Shown here in pieces: positions 11,061-19,757 of a stretch of 64,000 bases of DNA. This DNA is from Daucus carota subsp. sativus (taxonomy: Eukaryota > Streptophyta > Magnoliopsida > Apiales > Apiaceae): positions 57,526,949 to 57,590,948 of the forward strand of contig NC_030383.2 of assembly GCF_001625215.2 (NCBI RefSeq), given 5' to 3'. The notes beneath the pieces are model-generated. The model was given only the letters and a program-made list of their open reading frames with translations, was not told where the DNA came from and did not search any database. How positions within the stretch are numbered: the stretch's first letter is position 1; each line of letters opens with the position of its first letter. The translations under genes were made by a program, and so were the position numbers.

Positions 11061-12297
11061 TGGCTGATTAATAAAATTTGTATATTATAGAAATTGTATT
11101 GATATAATTATACCGGTGACCGAAGCATAAATATGCACCCCCTGCAAAAAAAGAGTCTCTCTATTAATAGACAAGAGTTTGGTAACGGATTGATAAAATT
11201 TATAGATATTATTTATAAAAAAATTCTGACATGTTATGTAAACTTTTAGTTGGGAGTTTTGTAGAGCCGAAAATAATAGGACCTTTTGGCTAAAATTAAA
11301 AAAAAAAAATGACTTCATTTTTAAAATAAAAAAATGAATCTGAAAAGTAAGTCAAAACATGTAAGTGATTAAAGTATTTCGAGAAAAAGTGAAAAGACCC
11401 GAGACAAAAGATAGAGTTCTCATTTTATAATTATTTTTTTTGACTTTAACCGAAAACGGGTAAAAAAAATTATAAACCGACTTCTAATTAATAAAAGAAG
11501 CGGGAAGCATGGACAACCAAACATGCAGGGTGTTATTAGGAGAAATAAAAAATTAATCCACCGTGACAAGACGCAGGCAGACATTATAGTTGTTTTCTTC
11601 ACCATATTTTCTAAGTCGATTCTTAGTTTATAACTTATAAGTTATGATATGAGTTGGTCGGCTATCCCCGTTCAAGGATATTCGACTTGCATGCATAAGC
11701 CATGTCAACATATTATACTCCACAAGTTGTTTTTAAGTTCCGTTGCATGGATTTTGAGATTCTGTCAAATTTTTATTCAAGAAATAAAATTTTAAAAATA
11801 TATTATCAAACTATACTTTCTCAAAATAAGTGTGAGAAAATAATGTAAAGAATCTTTTGGACCGAGGAAGTGTTTATTATCATTTTGAATTCTAGTGAAA
11901 ATTTATAAAAGTATTGATTGTTAAAAAAAAAATAACATGAAAAATATACGATATAACACATGTCATATATAAGTCTTGTTGTGGCAGAGATTTATTATAC
12001 TTAAACAATTGATGATAACTAATATATAAGCAGCTGCATCTGTAAATTACTAGAAAAAACTAAGAAGTGGCGACCATACTCATGAATAAATTGGATTCAT
12101 GTTTTTGTTCTTTTACCAACATGAATATCTAAGAGGGTCAGATTTAGATATAAGAACTCACTTCTTTGTGAAATTTTAATAAATAATACAGTTTAACAAT
12201 GCCACAAGATTCAGTAATTATCCTGCATTTCGGCGAAAAGTATCTGCATTGAGGAACTGGTTTCTTAATCTGGATGGTCAATAGAGTTTAAGGTGAA

Positions 12298-12420
12298 ATG
12301 ACGATGGAAAAAGTTGAAGAGAATGGCAAGAAGAGTGGGGATGAGTACACTAAAGATGGAACAGTTGATCTCAAGGGTAATCCTGTGTTGAGGTTGGAAA
12401 CCGGGAGATGGAGAACTAAG
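12298..12420 (+). pseudogene. NPF exon 1 fragment, fused to antisense receptor sequence
   Basis: The start MTMEKVEENGKK and the conserved DGTVDLKGNPVLR stretch match exon 1 of the NPF gene at 28626, in an open frame. At about 12417-12424, just after GRWRT, the sequence switches to the antisense strand of the receptor kinase first exon and a stop follows within a few codons. Exons 2-4 are missing. Confidence 0.8.
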
Positions 12421-12678
12421 GTTCGGAAATGAACTGAAACTGATGTGAGCAAGTGTTCCACATTAAGGTCCTGACCAGAAAACATTGAGCTTCGAAACTG
12501 TTCCTGCAGGATTGAAGGTAATGCCAGTCCAGTTACAAAGGTTTTCGAGATGGCTTGAGGACCAAGAACTGAGAGAAGCAGATGGTAATAAACTGCTCTT
12601 CCATTTGACAAGAGCTTCTGCCTCAGTTTTTGGTGATGATGTTAGAATTTGTGGAACTACTGAGATGAAAAGAACATG
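12421..12678 (-). pseudogene. MIK2-like receptor kinase 5' fragment, frameshifted
   Basis: This matches the part of the receptor that encodes the LRRNT cap and first LRR. Extra bases near 12460 and 12480 break the reading frame. Similarity ends near 12678, before the signal peptide start. It directly abuts the NPF exon 1 fragment in tail-to-tail orientation. Confidence 0.85.
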
Positions 12679-13789
12679 AAGGTTGGGGCGGGATCCAAAT
12701 CCTATTCTAATCCATCCAAATATAGATCCAAATTCATCCATCCTTATAATATTTATATACTTTGATTTTAAATATTTTAAAAAATGATTAACTAATTTCA
12801 TCATTAATTATAATAATATAATTAACAAATAGACAAAGAAAAAATATTACAAAATAATTCGAAAAAGTTAAAACGGTACATAAAAATAAATTAAAAATAT
12901 TAAAATATTACTTTAAAATATTAATTCTCAGAATTAGTTTATTTTTCTTACAAATGCTCAATTAGTGCATTTCGAAGTTCAAGATGAAAAAATATTTGTT
13001 TTTGATTTTTCTGTAGTGATTGATAAATTGTTGAAATTTTATGTATTTTGAAATTTTATTTATTTTGAAATTTTAATTTATAATTAATCGTTGTTTTATT
13101 TATATTCCAATCTTAATTAATCTATTTTTAATAATATTAACAAAATCATCAAATAATAAAAGTAATAATATTTTAATGTTATAAAATTTTGGATAGTAGT
13201 GATCCAAATTTGGACCAGTACTATTGACTGATCCAAATTTGGATCACTTTTTAGTCCACGATTGGAGTAGTTTGGGCACTGCTCCAAATTTAAATTTTTT
13301 TTAGTGTACCTAATGTTAGGCCACAAATATAAATTATTCTTTGTGAAAATAACATGACACTAGCTTGACTCTACAGTCAGTCTTCATATAGGAACTAACA
13401 GAGCAATTTCTTGCGTCTACTTTTCAAATCAAAAATCAACAAAAATTCTGCTTTATTGCTCTTTGTATCATTACAAACATTGATTTATTAAACACTCGTT
13501 CAGAAACTTCTGGCATTACAAAAGCAACGATTTCTCGCTTCAAATTTCCAAACATGGAAAAATCACACACCGTTCTCGAATTTCGACCACTTTTCATTAT
13601 CACCTAGAAAAATTAATAGAAGTTCCCGGCCATTTTTTTAAACTTTGATATTCTTCCTGATTTTTTACACTTTCAAACTTTACCAAATATAAAAATATTA
13701 TATAGTATAAAAATCAAATGCTCTACTACTTTCCACTATATTATTTTATACATTAAACATCAATCAAAATATAGTTCAGTAAATTAGTA

Positions 13790-14249
13790 CTCCCTCGTCT
13801 CATTGAGTTGTATACTCTTGGGAGTGAGGACTTTGCAGATATTTTAACACTCGAATATAGTTTCATAAATTATTTTATATTTTTCTTTTAAATAAAAATG
13901 TATTCCCTTCATCCCGGCCAATATACATTGGGGGTAGGGACACGGCACAAATTTTAATGCTTCAATAAAGTATAGTTCTGCAACTTATTTTCAAGATTTT
14001 CTTTTTCAGTATAATAATATAACATTTATATTTCTATGAAAAAAGAAAATTTTAAAAATAAGTTATAGAACTATATTTTATAAGAATTTTTAAATACATG
14101 TCAAGCAGTAAAAACAATGTATACAATTGAATAGGACGGAATGAGTAATTTTTAAATTTTATCAAAAAAATTTAAAAAATAAACTATAATATTATATTTT
14201 ATTAAAGTCCTTGTGAAAAATTGTATATAAATCAATGAGACTGAGATGT
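13790..14249. mobile_element. Stowaway-type MITE (outer of a nested pair)
   Basis: The left end CTCCCTCGTCTCATTGAG pairs with the right end TCAATGAGACTGAGATG. TA lies at both borders. Its body is interrupted by a second element of the same class at 13903-14145. Confidence 0.6.
13903..14145. mobile_element. Stowaway-type MITE (inner of a nested pair)
   Basis: The ends TTCCCTTCATCCCGGCCAA and TTGAATAGGACGGAATGAG are inverted relatives flanked by TA. Most of the body is a long inverted repeat that would fold as one hairpin. Confidence 0.6.
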
Positions 14250-14562
14250 TAATGACACTATTTTCCATGGAACTTTTTTACCCTAATTTTAGGGATCAAA
14301 GTATCTGATTTCTGGTTTCCAATTATAACATATGTATCGACAAGTCTTGATTACTCATCGTCAAATATTTATGCAAACATGAGGGAGCTGGAATTCCCCG
14401 GCTAAAATACAAACTTGTACGGATTCAGAGTTCAATGTACTATTATATACAGAATGTGATTCATGTTGTGTTTTGGATTTGGTCACAGAAATAGCATACT
14501 TTTTTGACAGAAATAGCATATTTTTTGACAATAAGCTTATTATGCAGAAAGAACATACATTA

Positions 14563-14927
14563 GAGCATTTTCAATGATGTTGGCTAAAAGTGGTTGGCTA
14601 AATTAGACCACGTTATATAAAATTTGCTTAAATGGTATTGGCTATATTTTAAAATTAGTATGTTATTAATAACTTGATTGTTATAAATAGAATATATCAT
14701 TTCAATATGTTAATATGTTAATGAATGATGCTGAATCATTTTACAGATGCCTATAGGTCTGCAGAGGTTCGACAAATATAGTCAACCTCATCAGGTTGAC
14801 TATATTTATAGACAAGGAGGAATGTCCCATTAGAGTTCATATTTTTTTTAACATATTCTCTATATTTTTTATTTATGATATTTATTTATGATGTTTAGCT
14901 AATGGTTTCATATGGTTGGAGATGCTC
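14563..14927. mobile_element. Tourist/Harbinger-type MITE with TTA target duplication
   Basis: The ends GAGCATTTTCAATGATG and the inverted right end CAACC...GATGCTC are flanked by TTA (14560-14562 and 14928-14930). The paralogous site near 10450-10480 reads straight across with a single TTA, which confirms the insertion and the three-base duplication. Confidence 0.8.
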
Positions 14928-15503
14928 TTATGCAGGAACCTTAAAGGGCGTTTTTTGAAATTATTCACAATTTCCGGCTGGAAGAATTAATGAGGGAAGA
15001 ATTTAGGTGATATGTTCATCGTCTTCTTTGTATTACTTTTTAATATGTATATATATATATATATATAAAAGTTGGGGTAGAACTTAAGTGATTAAAATGA
15101 TAAATGATACGCCTCAGTCTCATTTAAATGTTTACATTTGGGTTGAGTATATGAAAGGTGAAAAGGTAAGTAAAAAATGATGAAAGAATAATAAAAGAGA
15201 GGATAACGGTGGCACCGTTTAATATTTAATGAATAAAATAATTATATATTTAGTGTAAAATATTATGGGGTTAGAAGAATTTTATATTGTAAAATTTTAC
15301 TATGTTTAGATTTTGAATCGAAAAGGAGTGGGTGGTTGAATTTATTATAAAATTTTAATATACTTAATTAATAAGTTTTGAAGTGTTGAAGTGTTTACTT
15401 GTGCGACTAAATATAAAAAGGCGACGAAAGTCAATAATGGTAGTTACCAGGTACGTTCCATTCAAGTTCGCGTGAAGATGGAAAAAGCTTATATACAATT
15501 GTT

Positions 15504-15512
15504 TATAAATAG
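15504..15512 (+). promoter_or_regulatory. TATA box of secreted peptide gene 2
   Basis: TATAAATAG lies 50 bases upstream of the ATG, inside the promoter block shared with the other two peptide genes. Confidence 0.65.
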
Positions 15513-15561
15513 ACGCATAAATCAATGGATCTAATCAAGATATCAGCTTATACTGGTATAC

Positions 15562-16256
15562 ATGGCTTCATTCTCTTGGGCAAGATTTATTTATTTTATT
15601 ATAATGATCGTTATTATACTGCAGTTCGTTTTAAGCCATGCAGTTGCAGGTTTGTCTCCTATCATTGTATTTTTTTTATCTTAAAACTTTTCCTTAATCA
15701 CTTTAATATTTTATAAATTTCTCTTGCATGAGTTTAAAGTGTATTAAAAATACTTTTACTTAATTTTATATTAATTATTAGATAAAAATTTGTATTTGTT
15801 TATTACTAAAAGATAACACTTTAAAATATAACATTAAAATATTAAATTTTTTACATCTTTGTGAAATATGAAAAGATAAATACAATTAATTAATAAGACA
15901 TCGCGATCTTATTAACTTCCAATAACTATACTGCAAATATGTAAAAGTATATAATGATCAATAACTCAGTGGTTAAGAGCTTATCCTTTGTCGTCCCAAG
16001 TCCTGGGTTCCACCTCGCTCACCCCGAAAATTTCCTAGGCTATAGATCATATTTGTCAAAAAAAAAAAAAAAATCCGAACATTTCAGCCTATAAACATAG
16101 AGATTGCATGATAATTGTTTAATCCAATTTTGAACGTTTTTATCTACAGGGAAAGCTGCGAGAGATCCAGGTGACAGACATCCTCCTTCTCGACCCGGGC
16201 CTGGCCCTGGACCAAGAGATCATGACGGTGCACCTATAATTAATAATGGCCCATAA
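15562..16256 (+). CDS. Small secreted peptide precursor 2 (two exons, 64 aa)
   Basis: Exon 1 is 15562-15649 and exon 2 is 16150-16256, with a phase-1 GT-AG intron. The product is 64 aa. The signal peptide starts MASFSWARFIYF and is four bases plus one codon longer at its end (SHAVA) than in the other copies. The mature part keeps the invariant RHPPSRPG core, then diverges to GPGPGPRDHDGAP and a different tail ending NNGP. The intron contains a tRNA-derived SINE with a poly-A tail. The 3' UTR is the conserved family type. A truncated receptor fragment follows on the opposite strand. The reading frame is intact despite strong change in the last 25 residues, so this may be a diverged paralog rather than a dead copy. 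Confidence 0.72.
15958..16072 (+). mobile_element. tRNA-derived SINE in the peptide 2 intron
   Basis: An A-box-like ACTCAGTGGTTAAGAGC and a B-box-like CTGGGTTCCACCTC are followed by a run of about 16 A. Peptide introns 1 and 3 lack it. It shares the CTTATCCTTTGTCGTCCCA stretch with the SINE at 3494, so both are probably one family. Confidence 0.65.
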
Positions 16257-16670
16257 GTCATGATTTACAAGATCCTAGCTCGAAGGATAGAAATCGATTT
16301 ATGACACAAAATGGATCATCATTTCACACAGAGCCAGTTAATTACTTCGGTGTTGGTTAAGATATATTAAATATTGCATTTTTCTCTTCCCATTTGTATT
16401 GAGTTTACATGTTTTTGGTTGTATTGATATTAACTGTTGAAATAATAGAGAGCAAATAATAAAGAGCAAATATTAAATTTGTTATTGTATCATATCAATT
16501 AGGTTTCATACTTCTCTGAGATCCTATTGACTGATTAATAATTTATGTATATTATATAATGAGAAAATAGATTATTTTTTTTACCATCCAACTTATTATT
16601 TATTTAGAATCCTACCACTGAACTATAATTTTTTTCTTTTTTGTCATTAATGATAGGTTCGGATTTTTTT
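16257..16670. other. Peptide 2 3' UTR and AT-rich spacer
   Basis: The family-type 3' UTR extends to about 16.52 kb. The rest is AT-rich, with the motif AGGTTCGGATT that serves as target duplication for the SINE that follows. Confidence 0.5.
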
Positions 16671-17150
16671 ATTTTTTTTTAACGTAGGAACCCGCAGCCG
16701 CTACCCTTCGGGTGCGCACTGGATAAACCCACGAGCTCACGCAATAGCCTGCAAACTACGTGAACCAAGGTAAACCATCCAGGAGGCATAATCACAAATT
16801 CTGCTCCCTTCGGGAGTCGAACCTGTGACCAAGAGGATACATGTCCAAGGTAAACCAGGTAAACCGCACCGTGCGCACTGGATAAACCCACGAGCTCACG
16901 CAATAGCCTGCAAACTACGTGAACCAAGGTAAACCATCCAGGAGGCATAATCACAAATTCTGCTCCCTTCGGGAGTCGAACCTGTGACCAAGAGGATACA
17001 TGTCCAAGGTAAACCAGGTAAACCGCACCTAAGCGCGACAGACTCTGATCCAGGATGCATAATCACAAATTCTGCTCCCTTCGGGAGTCGAACCTGTGAC
17101 CAAGAGGATACATGTCCTCTCTTTAACCAGCTGAACCAACCCTTGCGGGC
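16671..17150 (-). mobile_element. tRNA-derived SINE with internally amplified body
   Basis: On the minus strand the 5' end has an A-box-like TGGTTCAGCTGGTTAAAG and a B-box GGTTCGACTCC, and the 3' end is A-rich. The motif AGGTTCGGATTTTTTT occurs at both borders (16655-16670 and 17151-17167), as a target duplication. The body contains two tandem units of 159 bases (starting at 16712 and 16871), and the B-box region occurs three times. Open frames here are shadows. Confidence 0.75.
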
Positions 17151-17289
17151 AGGTTCGGATTTTTTTTGTCACTAGGTTCGGATTATTTTTTTTTGGACAG
17201 AAACGTTAGGTTCGGATTTGATTATTAACACTATGTCATTATTTTTACCATTATTAAAATATAGTGGTAGTTTGCAATATAATGGTAAT

Positions 17290-17859
17290 TTAATATGTGT
17301 CTATATCTTTATATGTAGTGCTCCTCCTACGTAGTTTATGAGAGTTTGAAATTGGCATGTCCGAAAACAGAGACCAGTCTGGACTAGCCAAATACTTTGA
17401 CCCCAAGTCCAAATGTTGCAGCTTCTGAAGATGACTAATTTGGTAAGGAATGGTACCATTTATATAATTGTCGTAAAAGCTCAAGTACTGAAGCTCTGCC
17501 AGGTCTCCAATCCCTCCCGGTATAACATCTGACAGCAAGTTGTGACTCATGTCCAAAGCACTGAGGTTCGGAAATGAACTGAAACTGAAGTGAGCAAGTG
17601 TTCCATTAAGGTCTTGACCAGAAACATTGAGCTTCGAAACTGTTCCTGCAGAATTGCAGGTAATGCCAGTCCAGTTACAAAGGTTTTCGAGATGGCTTGA
17701 GGACCAAGAACTGAGGGAAGCAGCTGGTAATAAACTGCTCTTCCATTTGACAAGTGCTTCTGCCTCAGTTCTTGGTGATGATGTTAGAATTTGTGGAACT
17801 ACTGAGATGAAAAGAACACTCAGCAGTGAAAAAACTAGTGGACTGTGAAGTAAGGCCAT
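17290..17859 (-). pseudogene. Truncated MIK2-like receptor, signal peptide plus first LRRs
   Basis: The frame starts at the same ATG as the full receptor and encodes a signal peptide, the LRRNT cap (CNWTGITC) and about three LRRs. Similarity stops after the DWSLFSDMP stretch near 17353. The frame then continues for 20 unrelated residues to a stop, for a total of 189 aa. There is no transmembrane segment or kinase. The frame is intact and the promoter flank is retained, although a Stowaway element separates the TATA box from the ATG. If expressed it would give a small secreted LRR protein; it is most simply a 5' gene fragment. Confidence 0.75.
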
Positions 17860-17892
17860 TAGTGTTGGTTTATATTTGGTTGGAATCTAGTA

Positions 17893-18172
17893 CTCCCTCC
17901 GTCTCACCCAATTCTTTACCCTTTCCTTTTTGGGATGTCTCATCCAATTTTTTACATTTCAAAACTTACCAAAAATAGTCAATGGTCCCACCACTTCTCC
18001 ACTTTTCTTTCTTTTTCACACTACTTTTACTCCACTATCTTCTTTTTATACATTAAAAATCAATGAGTCCCACCACTTTACTCACTTTTCTTCCTCTTTT
18101 CCACTACTTTATACATATTCCTTAACCTCCGTGCCCAACCCATTTAATAAGAAATGGGTGGGACGGAGGAAG
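17893..18172. mobile_element. Stowaway-type MITE in the 5' region of the truncated receptor
   Basis: The ends CTCCCTCCGTCTCACCCA and GGGTGGGACGGAGGAAG are flanked by TA. The paralogous sites near 2715 and 23495 read CTAGTAAGAT with no insert, which proves insertion with TA duplication. It is closely related to the element at 62495-62775. Confidence 0.88.
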
Positions 18173-18582
18173 TAAGATTTTCTGGGATTTATAGTAGTGT
18201 ACCTAATGTTAGGCCAAAAATGTAAATTATTTCTTTGTGGAAATAACATTACACTAGCTTGACTTTACAGTCAGTCGTCATAAGTGAAGTAACGGAGCAA
18301 TTTCTGAACATGTCAAAAATCAACGAAAATTCTGCTTTATAGATCTTTATGTCATTACAAACATTGATTTATTAAGCACCGTTCAGAAACTTCTGATGTT
18401 GACATTACAAAAGCAACGACTTCTCACTTTAGATTTTCTGAACATGGAAAAATCACTCACCGTTCCCGGATCTCGAATTTCGACCACTTTGTGTTATCAT
18501 GGGAAAATTAATAGAAAGTCCTGACCATTTCTTTAAACTTTTGATATCCCTTCCAAGTGATATATAGTTTCATAAATTAGTA

Positions 18583-18778
18583 CTCCCTCCATTTCATTGA
18601 TTTGTATATGCTTGGAAGACACGCATTTTGACACTAGAATATAGTTTCATAAAATTATCTAATGTCATAAAAATTTAGTATTTAAATTTTTATTCAAAAA
18701 TTAAAAAATTATAAAACTATATTTTATAGAAACACACTCTGTGAAAAAAACTATATATAAATGAATCGGACGGAGATT
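18583..18778. mobile_element. Stowaway-type MITE
   Basis: The left end CTCCCTCCATTTCATTGAT pairs with the right end AATGAATCGGACGGAG. The body is an AT-rich inverted repeat. The right border is approximate. Confidence 0.55.
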
Positions 18779-18840
18779 TCATGACACTAAATGGGGTGTA
18801 TTCAATTAATATTTTAAAAGATTCTTTTCATTCATGAAAA

Positions 18841-19072
18841 TACATATTTATGTCTTATATGTTCCATTTTCAATCGCAACCAAAATTATAACAAAGTCAT
18901 GAAAGAAGAAGAAAAATTAAACAAAATGTAGGTAGATACTAACAAGATCGAATCGTGGGAACAAATACATATTTATGTGTTATATGTTCCATTTTTAATC
19001 GCAACCAAAATTACAACAAAGTCATGAAAGAAGAAGAAAAATTAAACAAAATGTAGGTAGATACTAAGAAGA
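18841..19072. repeat. Tandem duplication, period 125 bases
   Basis: The units begin with TACATATTTATGT at 18841 and 18966 and differ at only a few positions over more than 100 bases. The duplication is therefore recent. Confidence 0.8.
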
Positions 19073-19356
19073 TCGCAAGCTAACAAGGTTGCGCATGTTC
19101 TGACTCGCATATCTTGCACGTTAAATAGCTTCACTGATTTATTGTCTCCTCCATCTTGTGTGTTGGCGACACTCTTGTCGGATATTTGATTTTAATAAAA
19201 ATCTACTCTATAAAAAAAAAAAAAATCAAACTTGTATATGAACATCACGATCAAAAATTTGGCAAGGACGGCGACTATTTAATGCATCCATCTTACTCTG
19301 TTTTAATCTCTTATGAAATGTTTTTCAGCTTACCACAAAGTATATTCCATAAATTA

Positions 19357-19607
19357 CTCCCTCCTCCTCTTTTACATGTATATTTTGTTTTTCGAAGAGT
19401 CAAAGTGACCAATTTTTGACTAAACATTACAAATTACAATTTTTAAAATTTGAAAGTTGCATATTAAAATAGACTAAATATACTTCCTAATGATATAATT
19501 TTTATTATTTTTCTTAATTATACGATACATGTAAACTTTAGTCAAAATATAGTCAATTTAACTGATCAAAAGTCAAAATATACAAGTAAAAGGGGGGATC
19601 GAGGAAG
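19357..19607. mobile_element. Stowaway-type MITE
   Basis: The ends CTCCCTCCTCCTCTTTTAC and GTAAAAGGGGGGATCGAGGAAG are inverted and flanked by TA (19355-19356 and 19608-19609). Confidence 0.65.
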
Positions 19608-19757
19608 TAACATCTATTATAAAATATAAAACAATATTTTGATACATGTTACTGGATCAAAAACCTATATATAGTGAGTACAAATGAAAAGAGAAATTGT
19701 GCATCACACTCTGTTATAGCCTTATTTTTTTTCTATCCCAAAGCTTAATCAACACCT

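Larger units (their letters stand above)
9207..12297. other. Intergenic: duplicated flank, mobile elements and relics
   Basis: No intact gene is seen. After the NPF break, sequence from about 9465 returns to the receptor-to-peptide spacer type. It then contains an inserted element with a nested MITE, more spacer, the 3'-UTR relic of a lost peptide gene and, from about 11.95 kb, NPF 5' flank. Confidence 0.55.
12679..15503. other. Intergenic: spacer of the third module with several MITEs
   Basis: No gene is seen. From about 13.3 kb the sequence is receptor 5' flank and then the spacer that precedes the peptide genes, interrupted by MITEs. Around 13.1-13.3 kb there are repeats of GATCCAAATTTGGA. 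A run of TA dinucleotides lies near 15050. A further degenerate Stowaway-like stretch lies near 15.1-15.4 kb. Confidence 0.55.
18173..19757. other. Receptor 5' flank, MITEs and a 125-base duplication
   Basis: No gene is seen. The first 400 bases repeat the receptor 5' flank, including its TATA box. The remainder holds two Stowaway-type elements and a tandem duplication listed separately. Confidence 0.55.

Noticed and set aside
15047-15067. TA dinucleotide run as a possible regulatory site
   Set aside because: It is a simple low-complexity run with no nearby gene start.
16679-17175. Open frames with repeated protein segments on both strands
   Set aside because: They lie wholly inside the SINE and its tandem units; the repeats in the translation reflect the DNA repeat, not a protein.
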